A stretch of DNA of 64,000 bases from CAYTGM01 sp964437365 (GTDB lineage Bacteria; Sumerlaeota; Sumerlaeia; SLMS01): positions 205,371 to 269,370 of the forward strand of contig CAYTGM010000003.1 in the NCBI GenBank assembly GCA_964437365.1, in the 5' to 3' direction. The position numbers and the translations under genes are program-made. The notes beneath the pieces are model-generated. The model had not been told where the DNA came from, did no database searches, and saw only the letters and a program-made list of their open reading frames with translations. Positions 52,706 through 62,618 of the stretch are shown piece after piece. Positions within the stretch are counted from its first letter, which is position 1. Each line of letters begins with the position of its first letter.

Positions 52706-53851
52706 TCAACTGCTTTTAAGAATCGCTGTAATTTGTCTATACTGATGATGATCCACTAGCTTAAGTCGCGCAAACTCCTGGGCTCTTGAAGCCCGCAGAC
52801 ACCGACCTCTTGAGTCTCCAGCTATTTGAATCATTTTTTTCAGGAGATCAAGATGACCGCTACGTTTGAAGAGATAGCCGCGTTTTCCTCCTATTTGCCA
52901 GGGGATATCTCCAACGGCGCGCGCCAGAACAGGTGTTCCAATCATCATCGCCTCGGAAATAGAAATGGGCATCGCTTCTCCGTAGCTTGGAAGAACAAGC
53001 AAGTCTGCGGCGGCAATAAGATCATGAGCATCATTGCGATACCCCAGATAGCTCATACCATCAATCTCAGCTTCTCCGACTCTGCTTATAACAGGATCCT
53101 TTTCGAACTTGTCGATTCCGCCGGCTACCAGCAATCTGGCTGCAGGATTATTCTTGTAGACCGATGGCCAGGCTCTCATCAAATCGGGAAATCCTTTTCG
53201 CTTAGAGAGCATTCCAAGAAAGAGGTAGACGAACTCATCCTCATGCAACCCGAGCTTCTTGCGAGTGGCTGCTCGCTTTTCTCGCAACTTACACAGGTCC
53301 TCAGGAACACCATTGGGAGAAAAATACCAGTGCGAGGTGGGCGTTGGAGGACCGAAAAGACGTATCCCCTTCCTCGCTGCAAAAATAGCCTCTCTGCATA
53401 GTTCGCGTACAACAAACTGCTTCACTTTCGAAGTCACTCCTGTATTCCAGGCTTCATGTACGTGAACGATAACAGGAAGACTCAATAGTCGAGCAGCGAT
53501 AATCGGTGCTATCTGATAGCTGGAATTTACATAGACCTTGGTGATATGGAATTTTCGAAAGGCTTTCAAGTACTGCCTGATAAGATCTATTCGATTCCAG
53601 GCCACCGGAATCGTGTCTCTTTTACTGGAGTTGGAAAGGTCTCCAAACTTTACGTGCACATGGTCGATGAAATAATCTTTTTTCAGCGCGTCCTCGAGGG
53701 GACTCTTTGCTGGGAAGATCGCGAGATGTTTCCCATCGATGGATTGCTCACTGAGAAGGTATTTGTGAAGCCACTGGGATGCACCGGTTGGCTCTGGGTC
53801 ATGAAAACAGAACGCGAAGCAATTTCTTGCACTATTGACGGGGGATTTCAT
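52706..53851 (-). CDS. GT4 glycosyltransferase
   Basis: A 381-residue GT-B enzyme. The donor-binding C-terminal half is clear: FVYLFLGMLSKRKGFPDLMRAW, ARLLVAGGIDKFEKD, the DLIAAADLLVLPSYGEAMPIS block with the catalytic-type acidic residue, and SEAMMIGTPVLARAVGDIP. This is a standard GT4 retaining sugar transferase for polysaccharide assembly. It starts 5 bases after the stop of the polymerase-like gene, so it is the last gene of the 58.9-52.7 kb operon. Confidence 0.92.
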   Translation of the reverse strand: MKSPVNSARNCFAFCFHDPEPTGASQWLHKYLLSEQSIDGKHLAIFPAKSPLEDALKKDYFIDHVHVKFGDLSNSSKRDTIPVAWNRIDLIRQYLKAFRKFHITKVYVNSSYQIAPIIAARLLSLPVIVHVHEAWNTGVTSKVKQFVVRELCREAIFAARKGIRLFGPPTPTSHWYFSPNGVPEDLCKLREKRAATRKKLGLHEDEFVYLFLGMLSKRKGFPDLMRAWPSVYKNNPAARLLVAGGIDKFEKDPVISRVGEAEIDGMSYLGYRNDAHDLIAAADLLVLPSYGEAMPISISEAMMIGTPVLARAVGDIPWQIGGKRGYLFKRSGHLDLLKKMIQIAGDSRGRCLRASRAQEFARLKLVDHHQYRQITAILKSS

Positions 53852-53856
53852 TCCAG

Positions 53857-55317
53857 TTACCCCGGGATCTCTCGAGGCTGAGCGGGGCTCGCTTCCTCTG
53901 CTTGTTGTTCAAACCAGGCACGAGTCACAAGAGTCGTTGTTGCAAAGAAAACAGCAAAGAGGAATATTGTCCGGGGCCTCATAAAGACATCCGAAATAAT
54001 ATTCGCAATAAAGAACTGCGCAAACATGGCTGCCTCAGCTGCAAGCAGGTTTGTGTAGAGCGCACTCTTCAACCTCAGACTGAGACGGTAGGCCCTGACG
54101 AAACTGTGAGATGTCACAAAAACCAAAAGCACAAAAAGAAGTGACCCAATCAAACCATACTCTGTGAAAATCTGTATATATCCAGCATCAACAAAATGTG
54201 CGCGGTTATCATAGTAGAGATATAGAAGGTTGTTTTTAGGCTTAAAGTCTCTCCAGATCACATGAAAATGATTATGACCGACACCGAAAAGCCAGTGCTC
54301 TTTCCACATCTCGCTCGCAATCACGATTTTGTCTCGGCGGAACATCAGAGAATGGTCCATCATAATATTCGTCGCGGTACTGAACCGATCAGCCAGCTTC
54401 TTAAAGACCAGAGGAGCAGCAAGGACAGACACAGACGCTGCTCCTGCCATCAACAATGCCTTATGACGGTGTCGCAATAACAGCAACTGAGTTGCAAACA
54501 TTCCTGCCATGATAATTGGTGTTTGTCTGTTGAGTGTAATCAGCGATACGAAAACGAGAAAAAAAGCAACTCCTCCATAATAGCATCTCTTGGCCCATTT
54601 ATTCTCGATAGAAAAGAAAAATAATGCCATAGGGATCATCCACATCGCTGTAAACGAATAGACAATAGCATCTTTAGCGAGTCCATCAGGTCGCCCATTC
54701 CCTGGTCGAAACCCGGCCCCGATACTGTAGTTCATCCCTGAAAGAAATTCCAGAATCCCTGGAAAAATCACAACGAAAACCGTGACGAGCAAGAAAGACC
54801 TGAAGAGATTGAACAGCCATTCCAGTCTCCAATAGAGCATGCATATAAGAAAGAATGGGAACATATAGAATAGAAGCTGAACCGGATAAAACCCTGCCTC
54901 AGGTTTCAGGATTGAAGCGGCCAGTGTGATGTAGACAATGTTAATAAGAAAGACTTTAAGATCCATCCCGGCGGGGAAGATCTTGCGATATCGTATCAAA
55001 TCGAAGGCGCCGGCCAGAAACAGGAGTGCTGCAAGACCTTTATTCAACGAGACAGGCAGGCCTGGTAGATATATGGCAGCTCCGAATGTTGTTGCATAGT
55101 AGAGAGGAAAACAGAATCGGGTCCCACCAAGGAAGGCTACTAAAAAAGCAAAGACCCCTCCGACCATGATAAAAGCGAAATTGAAGTTTCTCGCAAGGAT
55201 GAAATAGATCAGATAGAGTGTAAATATTCCACCCCCCAAAAGAAGCAAGTACATCTCAGCCATTGATTTGAGACGCAACTGACGTAGAAATTGATTCTCT
55301 TTAAGGGACGAAAGCAT
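53857..55317 (-). CDS. O-antigen polymerase/ligase-like membrane protein
   Basis: A 486-residue polytopic protein with about 11-12 helices and a large periplasmic loop. Its layout (a sparse N-terminal helix set, then a loop with the RDKIVIASEMWKEHWLFGVGHNHFHVIW segment and a later EYGLIGSLLFVLLVF) matches O-antigen ligase/Wzy-type proteins, in which the loop carries catalytic Arg and His residues. It would polymerise or attach glycan on the periplasmic face. The TGATG overlap with the preceding gene couples translation, and the GT4 gene follows 5 bases later. Confidence 0.8.
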   Translation of the reverse strand: MLSSLKENQFLRQLRLKSMAEMYLLLLGGGIFTLYLIYFILARNFNFAFIMVGGVFAFLVAFLGGTRFCFPLYYATTFGAAIYLPGLPVSLNKGLAALLFLAGAFDLIRYRKIFPAGMDLKVFLINIVYITLAASILKPEAGFYPVQLLFYMFPFFLICMLYWRLEWLFNLFRSFLLVTVFVVIFPGILEFLSGMNYSIGAGFRPGNGRPDGLAKDAIVYSFTAMWMIPMALFFFSIENKWAKRCYYGGVAFFLVFVSLITLNRQTPIIMAGMFATQLLLLRHRHKALLMAGAASVSVLAAPLVFKKLADRFSTATNIMMDHSLMFRRDKIVIASEMWKEHWLFGVGHNHFHVIWRDFKPKNNLLYLYYDNRAHFVDAGYIQIFTEYGLIGSLLFVLLVFVTSHSFVRAYRLSLRLKSALYTNLLAAEAAMFAQFFIANIISDVFMRPRTIFLFAVFFATTTLVTRAWFEQQAEEASPAQPREIPG

Positions 55318-55745
55318 CAGTGACTGCCTGCCTCATTCTTTGAGAACTTCGCCGCAAGTTCCATCCAGTCCGACACCAAATAATGATGTACTCCAGCCTG
55401 ATACAGACGCGTGGCAAACTTGATAGTCTCTTTCAATCCTGGATCATCATAGACAACCTCAGAGATCTTTCTTGCATAGACGATTCTCTCAATCGCCAGC
55501 GAAAGAGCATTGTGCTTTTTGACTCGTTCATTGAAATACTTAAAGTATTCTGATTCAGGATGATCAGGCATACCGAACTTGATGACTTCCATGGAACCCG
55601 AGGGCTCAGTCCAGGCACCTCCCAGTCCGGGAGAAATTTCTATGATAAGGGGGCATTTAATCGCCAGAGTATCCATCAAATCTTCAAGAAGAGGCGAAGT
55701 CGAAACAAATAGTAACGATTTATCTTCTGGCAACGGTTTACTCAT
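55317..55745 (-). CDS. Small soluble protein of unknown function in the polysaccharide operon
   Basis: A protein of about 142 residues. It has no signal or membrane segment. Parts read SLLFVSTSPLLEDLMDTLAI, CPLIIEISPGLGGAWTEPSG and AIERIVYARKISEVVYDDPG, a mixed alpha/beta pattern without a motif I can name. The start is uncertain: ATG 55745 avoids overlapping the ligase gene, but in-frame starts at 55814 and 55835 would overlap it. Its stop overlaps the polymerase-like start. The context suggests a polysaccharide-related accessory role. Confidence 0.5.
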   Translation of the reverse strand: MSKPLPEDKSLLFVSTSPLLEDLMDTLAIKCPLIIEISPGLGGAWTEPSGSMEVIKFGMPDHPESEYFKYFNERVKKHNALSLAIERIVYARKISEVVYDDPGLKETIKFATRLYQAGVHHYLVSDWMELAAKFSKNEAGSH

Positions 55746-55770
55746 TGGCTTAATGGTAGCCTCGCGTTCC

Positions 55771-58700
55771 TTATCCCTGAATTCGCCGTGCTTCTTCTGA
55801 AAGCCTGGCAGCATAGTTCCATGCGATTCTTTCAACGAAAGAACTGGCTTCTTTTTGCCTTATCTCTGGTATTAACTTTTCTACAAGAGCCCAGTTACCC
55901 AAAAGCCTGTTTGCCCGAGCGTAGTATATAAGTCCCTGCATATCCATTGGTGGTGCTGATGAGGTATCACGATATCTTTTTTCAAGCCAATAGACTGCTT
56001 CCTCAGGATCCCGAGCAAGGTCGAGAGCGATAACGCCCGTAATTTGAGGAGCCATATGATTCGTCTTCGACAGTTGATGGATTTCTCCCTTGATTGCCTC
56101 ATATTCTTCGGAATCTTTCTCATTGAGGAAAAGTGAATAGGCCAGGTATTGAGCCCGGGATATGGATTGAAACTTGGAGGCTTCATTCAAGTAGCTTTCA
56201 GCCTCGTCCCTGTTACCATTGAGAAGTGCAACCTGCAGTAACACCATCGTTGCATTCTCTTTCTGCATTTTACCCTCGTCAGTTTCTTCTGCCATTTCAC
56301 GAGCTCGCAGTGCGAGTCTTCTCGCTTCCTCTGTCCTGCCTGCAGCGAGTGTGGTAGCTGGAAGAAGTCGAGCATATTTATCTTCTGATGGCACAGCTTC
56401 TACGATTCTCCTCAATCGATCATTTGCTTCTTCGCCAAACCCTACCCACATCAGATCAAGAACTTTAGAGAAAATCTTTTCATCAAACACCTCGGGATGA
56501 AAATAGTGAAGCGTCTGCATATATCGAACAATTTCAGAGTTGTTTCTTGTCGCATCTCTTTCCAGAAAATCGATAAGACTGATGAGAGCAGTAAAGTCTC
56601 CTGGATTCATGTTCACTGTTTTATAGAGGTCGAGAATCATCGCCTCATAGTGGGCACGCTTTTCTTGACCATCAAGGTTCTGGTGCAGTAGACGGTGGAT
56701 GAAATGTCTGAGCCAATATATACCGTGATGATTTTGTTCTGTCAGAGTCATGTTCACGTCTGTCAAAGCGGTTTCTGCAAGTGTGGATGCATAGTTTCTT
56801 GTTTTCACAGCTGACTCAAGCTTGCCTTCCTGAGCCATTTCATCAGCCAGGTCATAGAATTTAATAGCTCTGAAGTACTGTGCCTGGGCGTTTACTCGAT
56901 TCGTGTCTCCGTCTATCCAGGCAATTCTTCTCGCTGCGTGGGCGTCATTCCACCCTTGAATGAGTGCAACCTCAGCTGACTGATTGGAACTGTAAAAATT
57001 CAGAAGGTTGCCAGAACGTAGTGCCAGACTTGAGATCGATTGAAAAGGACCGATCGCCGCAGCTGAAACGAGGACGACTATTCCAAGACTTACAACTGAG
57101 AGTGAACCTCCCATGACGTACAAGGTTGCATGAATAAATCCTGGTTTGCCGAGGCTGGCCGGAAGCACAGTTCGCATTTTCTCGCCAAGACTTTGGCGAA
57201 CTGATTCCTCTTCAGTGTCATCTTCATCATGAGGCGGATTGAGAGGAAAAATCCAAAGACGATCTCCAGCACTCCAAATCGCCAGCAGAATTACAAGCTG
57301 AAGCGCGATGGGAGGAACTCTGAGCGGAAAATCAACGAAGGCATGAAGTAGAATTCCGACTATCGAAAAGATGATGGCCAGCTGCGATGCGATATGATAG
57401 GGCATCAGGGTTCGATTGAGAACCTTAAGCCCACCAGCAATGAGGAAGTAGAGCCCTCCAAGAAGTAGGGCGAGTCCGACGATTCCCGATTCGATCAGAA
57501 TCTGCAGGTATTCATTGTGCGCGCGCTGGGTCCTCAAGGGAGTCGGTGCAAGAAGTGTATTCCTGTTATCTGGGTCAGCAAAGTAATTACCTTGTGCTGT
57601 CGGATAGACATACTGAAACGAACCGAAACCATGGCCGATCAGAGGTGACTCAGGGAGCAACTCACTCATGGAAACGGCAAGAATTCTCAGACGAGTCTCT
57701 GTCAGCAGGCGCTCCGGTCGGAACTCAGCTGCTCGCTCAACAAGCGTTACATCCCGCCGGTACAGTGGATTAAACCGAGAAGGAATGATCTGCGTCAGAA
57801 CGATAAACGCCAGAGCCACCGGAAACCATATATACAAGCGTGAATTCAAGTTCAGACAAGATTTTTTCCAAAGGAAGAACAGCATGAGCGCGCCACAAGC
57901 AACAACGATCGGAAGCACAGCGCGACTTTGAGCCAGGACGATTGCAAGAGACATGATAAGAATTCCACACAACAGTGAGACGCGTAATAACTTACGCCTT
58001 CTCGGCTGGATGGACAGCATCCACATGATGGAGACCAGAGTTGGGGTAATAAGGAAACTGGAAACGCCCGTATTGTGGCCAATAAATCCGCCCAGATTAT
58101 TGCGGGCATTTTCATCACTGAAATCGATCCAGAATTTCATCACGGGGTCAAATTCAACCTTCTGAAAGATGACCATCGTTGCATTGATAATTCCAACTGA
58201 GACAATGACTGTCAGGATTTTCTGTACATACAGCCTTTCCCGTATCATATCTTCAGCGACCAGAAAGAAGAATAAGACGAAGATAATCTGCAACCAGGAG
58301 ACAGTGGAATAGAAAAAACCGCCTCCACCTAATTTTGCAAAAAAACTTTCGCCACCATCAGCTCCAGAAAGCCCTACTGCCTCAGATGGAATACCAGGAG
58401 GCCAGAAGAGTATAGACAAGAGAGCGAAGATGCAAAACCCGGAGAAGAATAGAATCGGAAAAAATCTGTGAGACCGGCGAATTGATGAGTTCTGTTTATC
58501 TGGACTCTCAAAATAGACACGTCCAACGGTGCAGGATTCGAAAACCTTGGAAAGAAAAAAAGCAGCTGCCATAAACAACCCAAGTAGAGCCCAGACAGAA
58601 AACTTGGTTTCCAGGGTTGGCAGTGATCCTGTTATGAAAGGTTTCAATTGTTCATTGAAAAAATAATTATTACTAAAGATTTCCTGCAGCTTCAAGGCCA

Positions 58701-58905
58701 GATCATTTGGAAAGCTCAGGTGGTACATCAGTGGAACAGCAATGAGACATGCCAGCAGAAAAATCTCTGCCTGCTTCTTAAGAGCTACTGCGATCCACCA
58801 GAACGCATCCCCTTCCTGGCTGATGGGAGCTTCACTTGCCTTCCCCAGGGGCATTTTCATTCCCCAGGGCTTTCGAATGATGGTTGAAATGGATGGTTTT
58901 TCCAC
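55771..58905 (-). CDS. O-antigen ligase-type membrane protein with C-terminal TPR-like region
   Basis: A 1044-residue protein. The N-terminal ~590 residues hold about 12-14 membrane helices with an O-antigen-ligase-type periplasmic loop and the conserved THNEYLQILIESGIVGLALL-like element (here RAHNEYLQILIESGIVGLAL). The C-terminal ~420 residues are soluble helix pairs of TPR type (YLNEASKFQSISRAQYLAYS; ARRLALRAREMAEE), which could bind partner enzymes or acceptor glycan. Such ligase-TPR fusions are known in Gram-negative exopolysaccharide loci. It is the first gene of the four-gene minus-strand operon. Confidence 0.85.
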   Translation of the reverse strand: MEKPSISTIIRKPWGMKMPLGKASEAPISQEGDAFWWIAVALKKQAEIFLLACLIAVPLMYHLSFPNDLALKLQEIFSNNYFFNEQLKPFITGSLPTLETKFSVWALLGLFMAAAFFLSKVFESCTVGRVYFESPDKQNSSIRRSHRFFPILFFSGFCIFALLSILFWPPGIPSEAVGLSGADGGESFFAKLGGGGFFYSTVSWLQIIFVLFFFLVAEDMIRERLYVQKILTVIVSVGIINATMVIFQKVEFDPVMKFWIDFSDENARNNLGGFIGHNTGVSSFLITPTLVSIMWMLSIQPRRRKLLRVSLLCGILIMSLAIVLAQSRAVLPIVVACGALMLFFLWKKSCLNLNSRLYIWFPVALAFIVLTQIIPSRFNPLYRRDVTLVERAAEFRPERLLTETRLRILAVSMSELLPESPLIGHGFGSFQYVYPTAQGNYFADPDNRNTLLAPTPLRTQRAHNEYLQILIESGIVGLALLLGGLYFLIAGGLKVLNRTLMPYHIASQLAIIFSIVGILLHAFVDFPLRVPPIALQLVILLAIWSAGDRLWIFPLNPPHDEDDTEEESVRQSLGEKMRTVLPASLGKPGFIHATLYVMGGSLSVVSLGIVVLVSAAAIGPFQSISSLALRSGNLLNFYSSNQSAEVALIQGWNDAHAARRIAWIDGDTNRVNAQAQYFRAIKFYDLADEMAQEGKLESAVKTRNYASTLAETALTDVNMTLTEQNHHGIYWLRHFIHRLLHQNLDGQEKRAHYEAMILDLYKTVNMNPGDFTALISLIDFLERDATRNNSEIVRYMQTLHYFHPEVFDEKIFSKVLDLMWVGFGEEANDRLRRIVEAVPSEDKYARLLPATTLAAGRTEEARRLALRAREMAEETDEGKMQKENATMVLLQVALLNGNRDEAESYLNEASKFQSISRAQYLAYSLFLNEKDSEEYEAIKGEIHQLSKTNHMAPQITGVIALDLARDPEEAVYWLEKRYRDTSSAPPMDMQGLIYYARANRLLGNWALVEKLIPEIRQKEASSFVERIAWNYAARLSEEARRIQG

Positions 58906-58945
58906 GTGAGACGATTCTCTATTCGTATCTATTCCTGAAAGCTCA

Positions 58946-58985
58946 AAAACGCGGCAAAGAAACCTTCAGGCCTCTCTGCCGCGTT
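58946..58985 (-). terminator. Intrinsic terminator after the tricorn-type gene
   Basis: On the minus strand AACGCGGCA (58977-58985) pairs with TGCCGCGTT (58948-58956) across a 20-base loop, followed by a run of T. It lies about 80 bases past the tricorn-type stop, ahead of the ligase gene. Confidence 0.7.
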
Positions 58986-59064
58986 GAAAGCTTAGGGAAG
59001 ATTTTGGATCATCGCCAACCGAAAACCGGTCAAATTCGAAGGTTAAACTCACCAGATCCCGGGT

Positions 59065-62000
59065 TTATGGCCTTCTCATCCATTTTCTGCTGAGTTCACG
59101 GAAGTATTCCGGCGAGCGATCCGGTGCCTGGGTAGGCAACCTGAGCTGCTGATACTTCCTGTCCTCCATCTCTTCAGTGAGGAACTCCAGGGCCTCATCC
59201 ATCTGAGGATCCTCTCCCGCAAGTTCGTTTTCTGGCGTGATTTCAATCACTGTATCAGGCTCAACACCGTAATTTTCAATGTCATAGCCCTTCTCAAGAT
59301 CAACATAACTGTATGCTGGAACAGTCACGATTCCACCATCGATGAGAGAAGTTCTGAAATCGATTCCAACAACTCCGCCCCAGGTGCGCGTCCCGATGAG
59401 CGGTCCCATCTGATTGACTTTGAAGGTACGGGCGAAGATATCACCGTCCGAGCCACAACGCTGATTAATCAGACACGCCATGGGGCCCACGAAGACATCG
59501 GAAGGCACTCGCCCGGGAACGCTGAAGTGCTGAGTTTGCCACATCGCTGTTAGTTCCTGGTTCAGCCGGCGAATAATCAACTGGCTGACATTTCCGCCTC
59601 CGTTGAAACGGACATCTACAACCATCGCCTTCTTGTCTATCTGGCTGTAATATTGTTTGAAGAAAGCCTCCAGACCATCATCGCTCATATTTGGAAGGTG
59701 AATATAGCCAACCTCACCACGTGTTTGCCTTCCTACATAGCGCTTATTGTCATCAACCCACTGATAATAGCGAAGTGCCCGATCATTCTCGAGAAGCTTC
59801 ACACGGCACTCAACAACCTCTCCACTGCCATTCCTATCATCAACTTCGACCAGGACTTCTTCTCCTGCATAGCCCCAAAAATACGAGTTGGGGTCCTTAT
59901 CTGTGGAAACTGCCTCTCCGTTCACCGAGAGCAGGATTGCGCCATCGGCAATGTTCATTCCCTCTTCCGTTGCAAAAGGAGCATCATGTTTCGGGTTCCA
60001 GCGTTCTCCTTTGTAAATACGCTCGAGAATAACCTGATCTCCACTGCTGTCTGTTCCGAAATCAACGCCAAGTAACCCCGTCTTGGGTCCATCGATCTTA
60101 ACGACATCGCCACCATTCCAGATGTATGTATGTCCATGACCTAGCTCGCCGATCATGTTACCGATCAATACATTCAATTCTGTCCGGTTGGAGATTTTCG
60201 GAAGATATCTCTTATAGCGTTCAACGATTGCTCTCCAGTCGTTGCCTGCCAGGTTTGCCACATAGAAGAAGTCTCTGTTATAGCGATAGACCTCATCAAC
60301 GATCTGTTCCCATTCGGCAGTTGGTGTCACGTGTACTCTAGGCGCAGAGAGATTCGGTTTAGGAGCCTCATCGTCTATCTTGTCTGCATCAGTTTTCGAA
60401 ACAATTAATTGCTTGTCCTTGAGCAATACAAGGAAATCGCCCTTCCGTGAAAGAGAGTAACCTTTGATTTCTTCGGCAAATGTCTCCAGTTCCGCTTCAC
60501 GATCTCCATACTTATAGTTAACGAGATGATATTTGCCATCTTTCTGAGAAATGAAATAGACGCGGTCTTTAGTCGTTGTCAGTCCACTATAGCTACCGTT
60601 ATCCAGGGGAAAAACGATGTGTCGGTTGAAGATATTCTCGAAGTCTATTTCGACAGGATCGACCTCTTCTTCCTTGTCTTCATCATCTTTATCCTTTTCA
60701 TCTTCGTCATCCTTTTTATCGGACTCTTCCTCTTTGTAAGGGTCAGGCGTGCGAAAGGGATCCTCCGCATCTTCCGTCAGGAGGATTGCATAAACCTTCG
60801 TCGCGTCTGTATAGACCGATTCGTATTCATATGCAGATCGAACTCTGTTGAAGGATCGATCGGACAGATAGAATAAATACTCTCCGTCGTGTGACCAGGC
60901 AGGGCTGTAACTGTCAAACATGCGGTGAGTCACCGCCTGACTTGCTTCATTCTCCGTATCATAGATGAAGATACGGCGCATTTCATTGATCTCATCTTTT
61001 GCATAAGAAAGATAGCGCGAATCAGGTGACCAGCTGTAATGCCTGATTTCCCAGACCTCGCCTTTGTCCACTTCGTTCAGTCCGCCATCTTCTACAGAGG
61101 TCCAATAAAGCCTCCCTGTTTGATCTGCGAAAGCGACCTTTGCTCCATCAGGAGAAACGACGAGTTCAAACATGGGCTGAAAAGGATTCGGACGCTCAGA
61201 GCTGCTGACGATTTGCTCGACATCACTGCCATCCTTGGCATTTGCGCGATACAGCTCGTACTCACCTGTTCTATCTGACATGAAGACGATGAATTGATCT
61301 TCGTCGCCTGCATAAACAGCTTTGGGTTCTCTTGCTTCGGGTGTCTTAACAACAGGAATTGTCCTGCCTTCTTTCGCCGGAACCTGATAGACTTCACCAC
61401 GTGCTGCGATGACCGTTCTCTTGCCATCGTTTGACACATCGTAGTCCTCAAGGTAATCCTTTGCCTCAACGATTTTCTCGCGAGTTTGAGTCCTGTCCGT
61501 TGGAATGGTTATCTCAATGAACGACTCCGTTTCCTGGTCGGCATTATAGACAAAAAGATCTGATCCATACTGATAGATGAGCCGATTTCTTCCATCAGAC
61601 TCAAGATAGCGGACATCGTATTCACTGTGAAAGGTATGCTGCTTCAGGTCATTTCCCTGCTCGGTACAAGACCACAGGTTCAGGGTGCCATCACGCTCAC
61701 TCAGAAAGAAGACGCGTCCATCAACGAACTGAGGAGACAGATCGTTGCCAGCGTACGTTGTTAATTGACGAAATGACTTTCTTTGCAGATCACCGATCCA
61801 GATGTCGTCTGCAAGACCTCCTGCATAGCGCTTCCATGTTCTATACTGAACAAAATTCCGATTAAAGGCAACAGTACGCCCATCGGCGCCAACAACGGCA
61901 TGGCTTGAAGTGCCAAGAGGGAAGAGTTCAGGAACCCCTCCTTCTACCGAAATGCTGAACGTATTCCTTTCATAGAAGGGATGCTGCATCGCGCTTTGAT

Positions 62001-62406
62001 ATATAATATTCCGGCCATCGGGTGTCCAGGATGTGGGGGATTCTGTGTAAGGGTGCCAGGTGAGACGTTCGGGCTCACCACCTTCAATGGGCATCACGTA
62101 TAGATCGGCATTCCCTCCGTAGGTTGCCGAGAAGGCTACTTTCGTCCCGTCGGGAGAGATTCTGGGATGGTATTCCAACCCTTCTCCCCTGGTAAGCCGC
62201 GTCGCGACTCCACCGTTTTCAGAAACAGACCATAGATCGCCTTCGCATGAGAAGACGATAGTCCGTCCATATATATCAGGATGCGTGTAATAGCCTGCGT
62301 GAGGCTCAGCACCCAAAGGCGCTGCGAGCGACGATGACATTATTAACAACGAAAATGATTTGACTACTTTTGATAAGTTGGTCCCACCTCGAAAAAAATC
62401 GAACAT
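59065..62406 (-). CDS. Secreted tricorn-type (S41) serine protease
   Basis: A 1113-residue protein with a signal peptide (ending APLGAEP). The N-terminal ~550 residues form two WD40/TolB-like propellers (GYYTHPDIYGRTIVFSCEGD; RISPDGTKVAFSATYGGNAD; SWSPDSRYLSYAK). An acidic linker (ESDKKDDEDEKDKDDEDKEE) precedes a small domain, a PDZ-like region (LSVNGEAVSTDKDPN) and the S41 catalytic core. The nucleophile Ser is in NQRCGSDGDIF and the C-terminal Glu in YDIENYGVEPDT. The usual SH pair of the first catalytic motif reads GH here (ELGHGHTYIW). It would degrade peptides in the envelope. ATG 62406 is chosen because GGAG lies 8 bases upstream. Confidence 0.9.
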   Translation of the reverse strand: MFDFFRGGTNLSKVVKSFSLLIMSSSLAAPLGAEPHAGYYTHPDIYGRTIVFSCEGDLWSVSENGGVATRLTRGEGLEYHPRISPDGTKVAFSATYGGNADLYVMPIEGGEPERLTWHPYTESPTSWTPDGRNIIYQSAMQHPFYERNTFSISVEGGVPELFPLGTSSHAVVGADGRTVAFNRNFVQYRTWKRYAGGLADDIWIGDLQRKSFRQLTTYAGNDLSPQFVDGRVFFLSERDGTLNLWSCTEQGNDLKQHTFHSEYDVRYLESDGRNRLIYQYGSDLFVYNADQETESFIEITIPTDRTQTREKIVEAKDYLEDYDVSNDGKRTVIAARGEVYQVPAKEGRTIPVVKTPEAREPKAVYAGDEDQFIVFMSDRTGEYELYRANAKDGSDVEQIVSSSERPNPFQPMFELVVSPDGAKVAFADQTGRLYWTSVEDGGLNEVDKGEVWEIRHYSWSPDSRYLSYAKDEINEMRRIFIYDTENEASQAVTHRMFDSYSPAWSHDGEYLFYLSDRSFNRVRSAYEYESVYTDATKVYAILLTEDAEDPFRTPDPYKEEESDKKDDEDEKDKDDEDKEEEVDPVEIDFENIFNRHIVFPLDNGSYSGLTTTKDRVYFISQKDGKYHLVNYKYGDREAELETFAEEIKGYSLSRKGDFLVLLKDKQLIVSKTDADKIDDEAPKPNLSAPRVHVTPTAEWEQIVDEVYRYNRDFFYVANLAGNDWRAIVERYKRYLPKISNRTELNVLIGNMIGELGHGHTYIWNGGDVVKIDGPKTGLLGVDFGTDSSGDQVILERIYKGERWNPKHDAPFATEEGMNIADGAILLSVNGEAVSTDKDPNSYFWGYAGEEVLVEVDDRNGSGEVVECRVKLLENDRALRYYQWVDDNKRYVGRQTRGEVGYIHLPNMSDDGLEAFFKQYYSQIDKKAMVVDVRFNGGGNVSQLIIRRLNQELTAMWQTQHFSVPGRVPSDVFVGPMACLINQRCGSDGDIFARTFKVNQMGPLIGTRTWGGVVGIDFRTSLIDGGIVTVPAYSYVDLEKGYDIENYGVEPDTVIEITPENELAGEDPQMDEALEFLTEEMEDRKYQQLRLPTQAPDRSPEYFRELSRKWMRRP

Positions 62407-62618
62407 TCCTGTGACTCCACATGCTATTTTATTCACGACGTTTCTCTCTCCGTTAAAATAGAGCAAGTGAAGAAATACGTGAATGAAGGATTCTTTTCAC
62501 ATAGAAATGATTGAGCTGTTAAGACCCGATTAGAGTGATATGCGAAAGCCTCGCCCTCCAGGGATGATTCCCTGAAACAACTGCCACCTGATGGATATTA
62601 TCCTAGACTCAGAACACG

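Noticed and set aside
52826..53401. A 191-codon plus-strand open frame
   Set aside because: It is antisense to the GT4 gene whose donor-binding motifs are clear.
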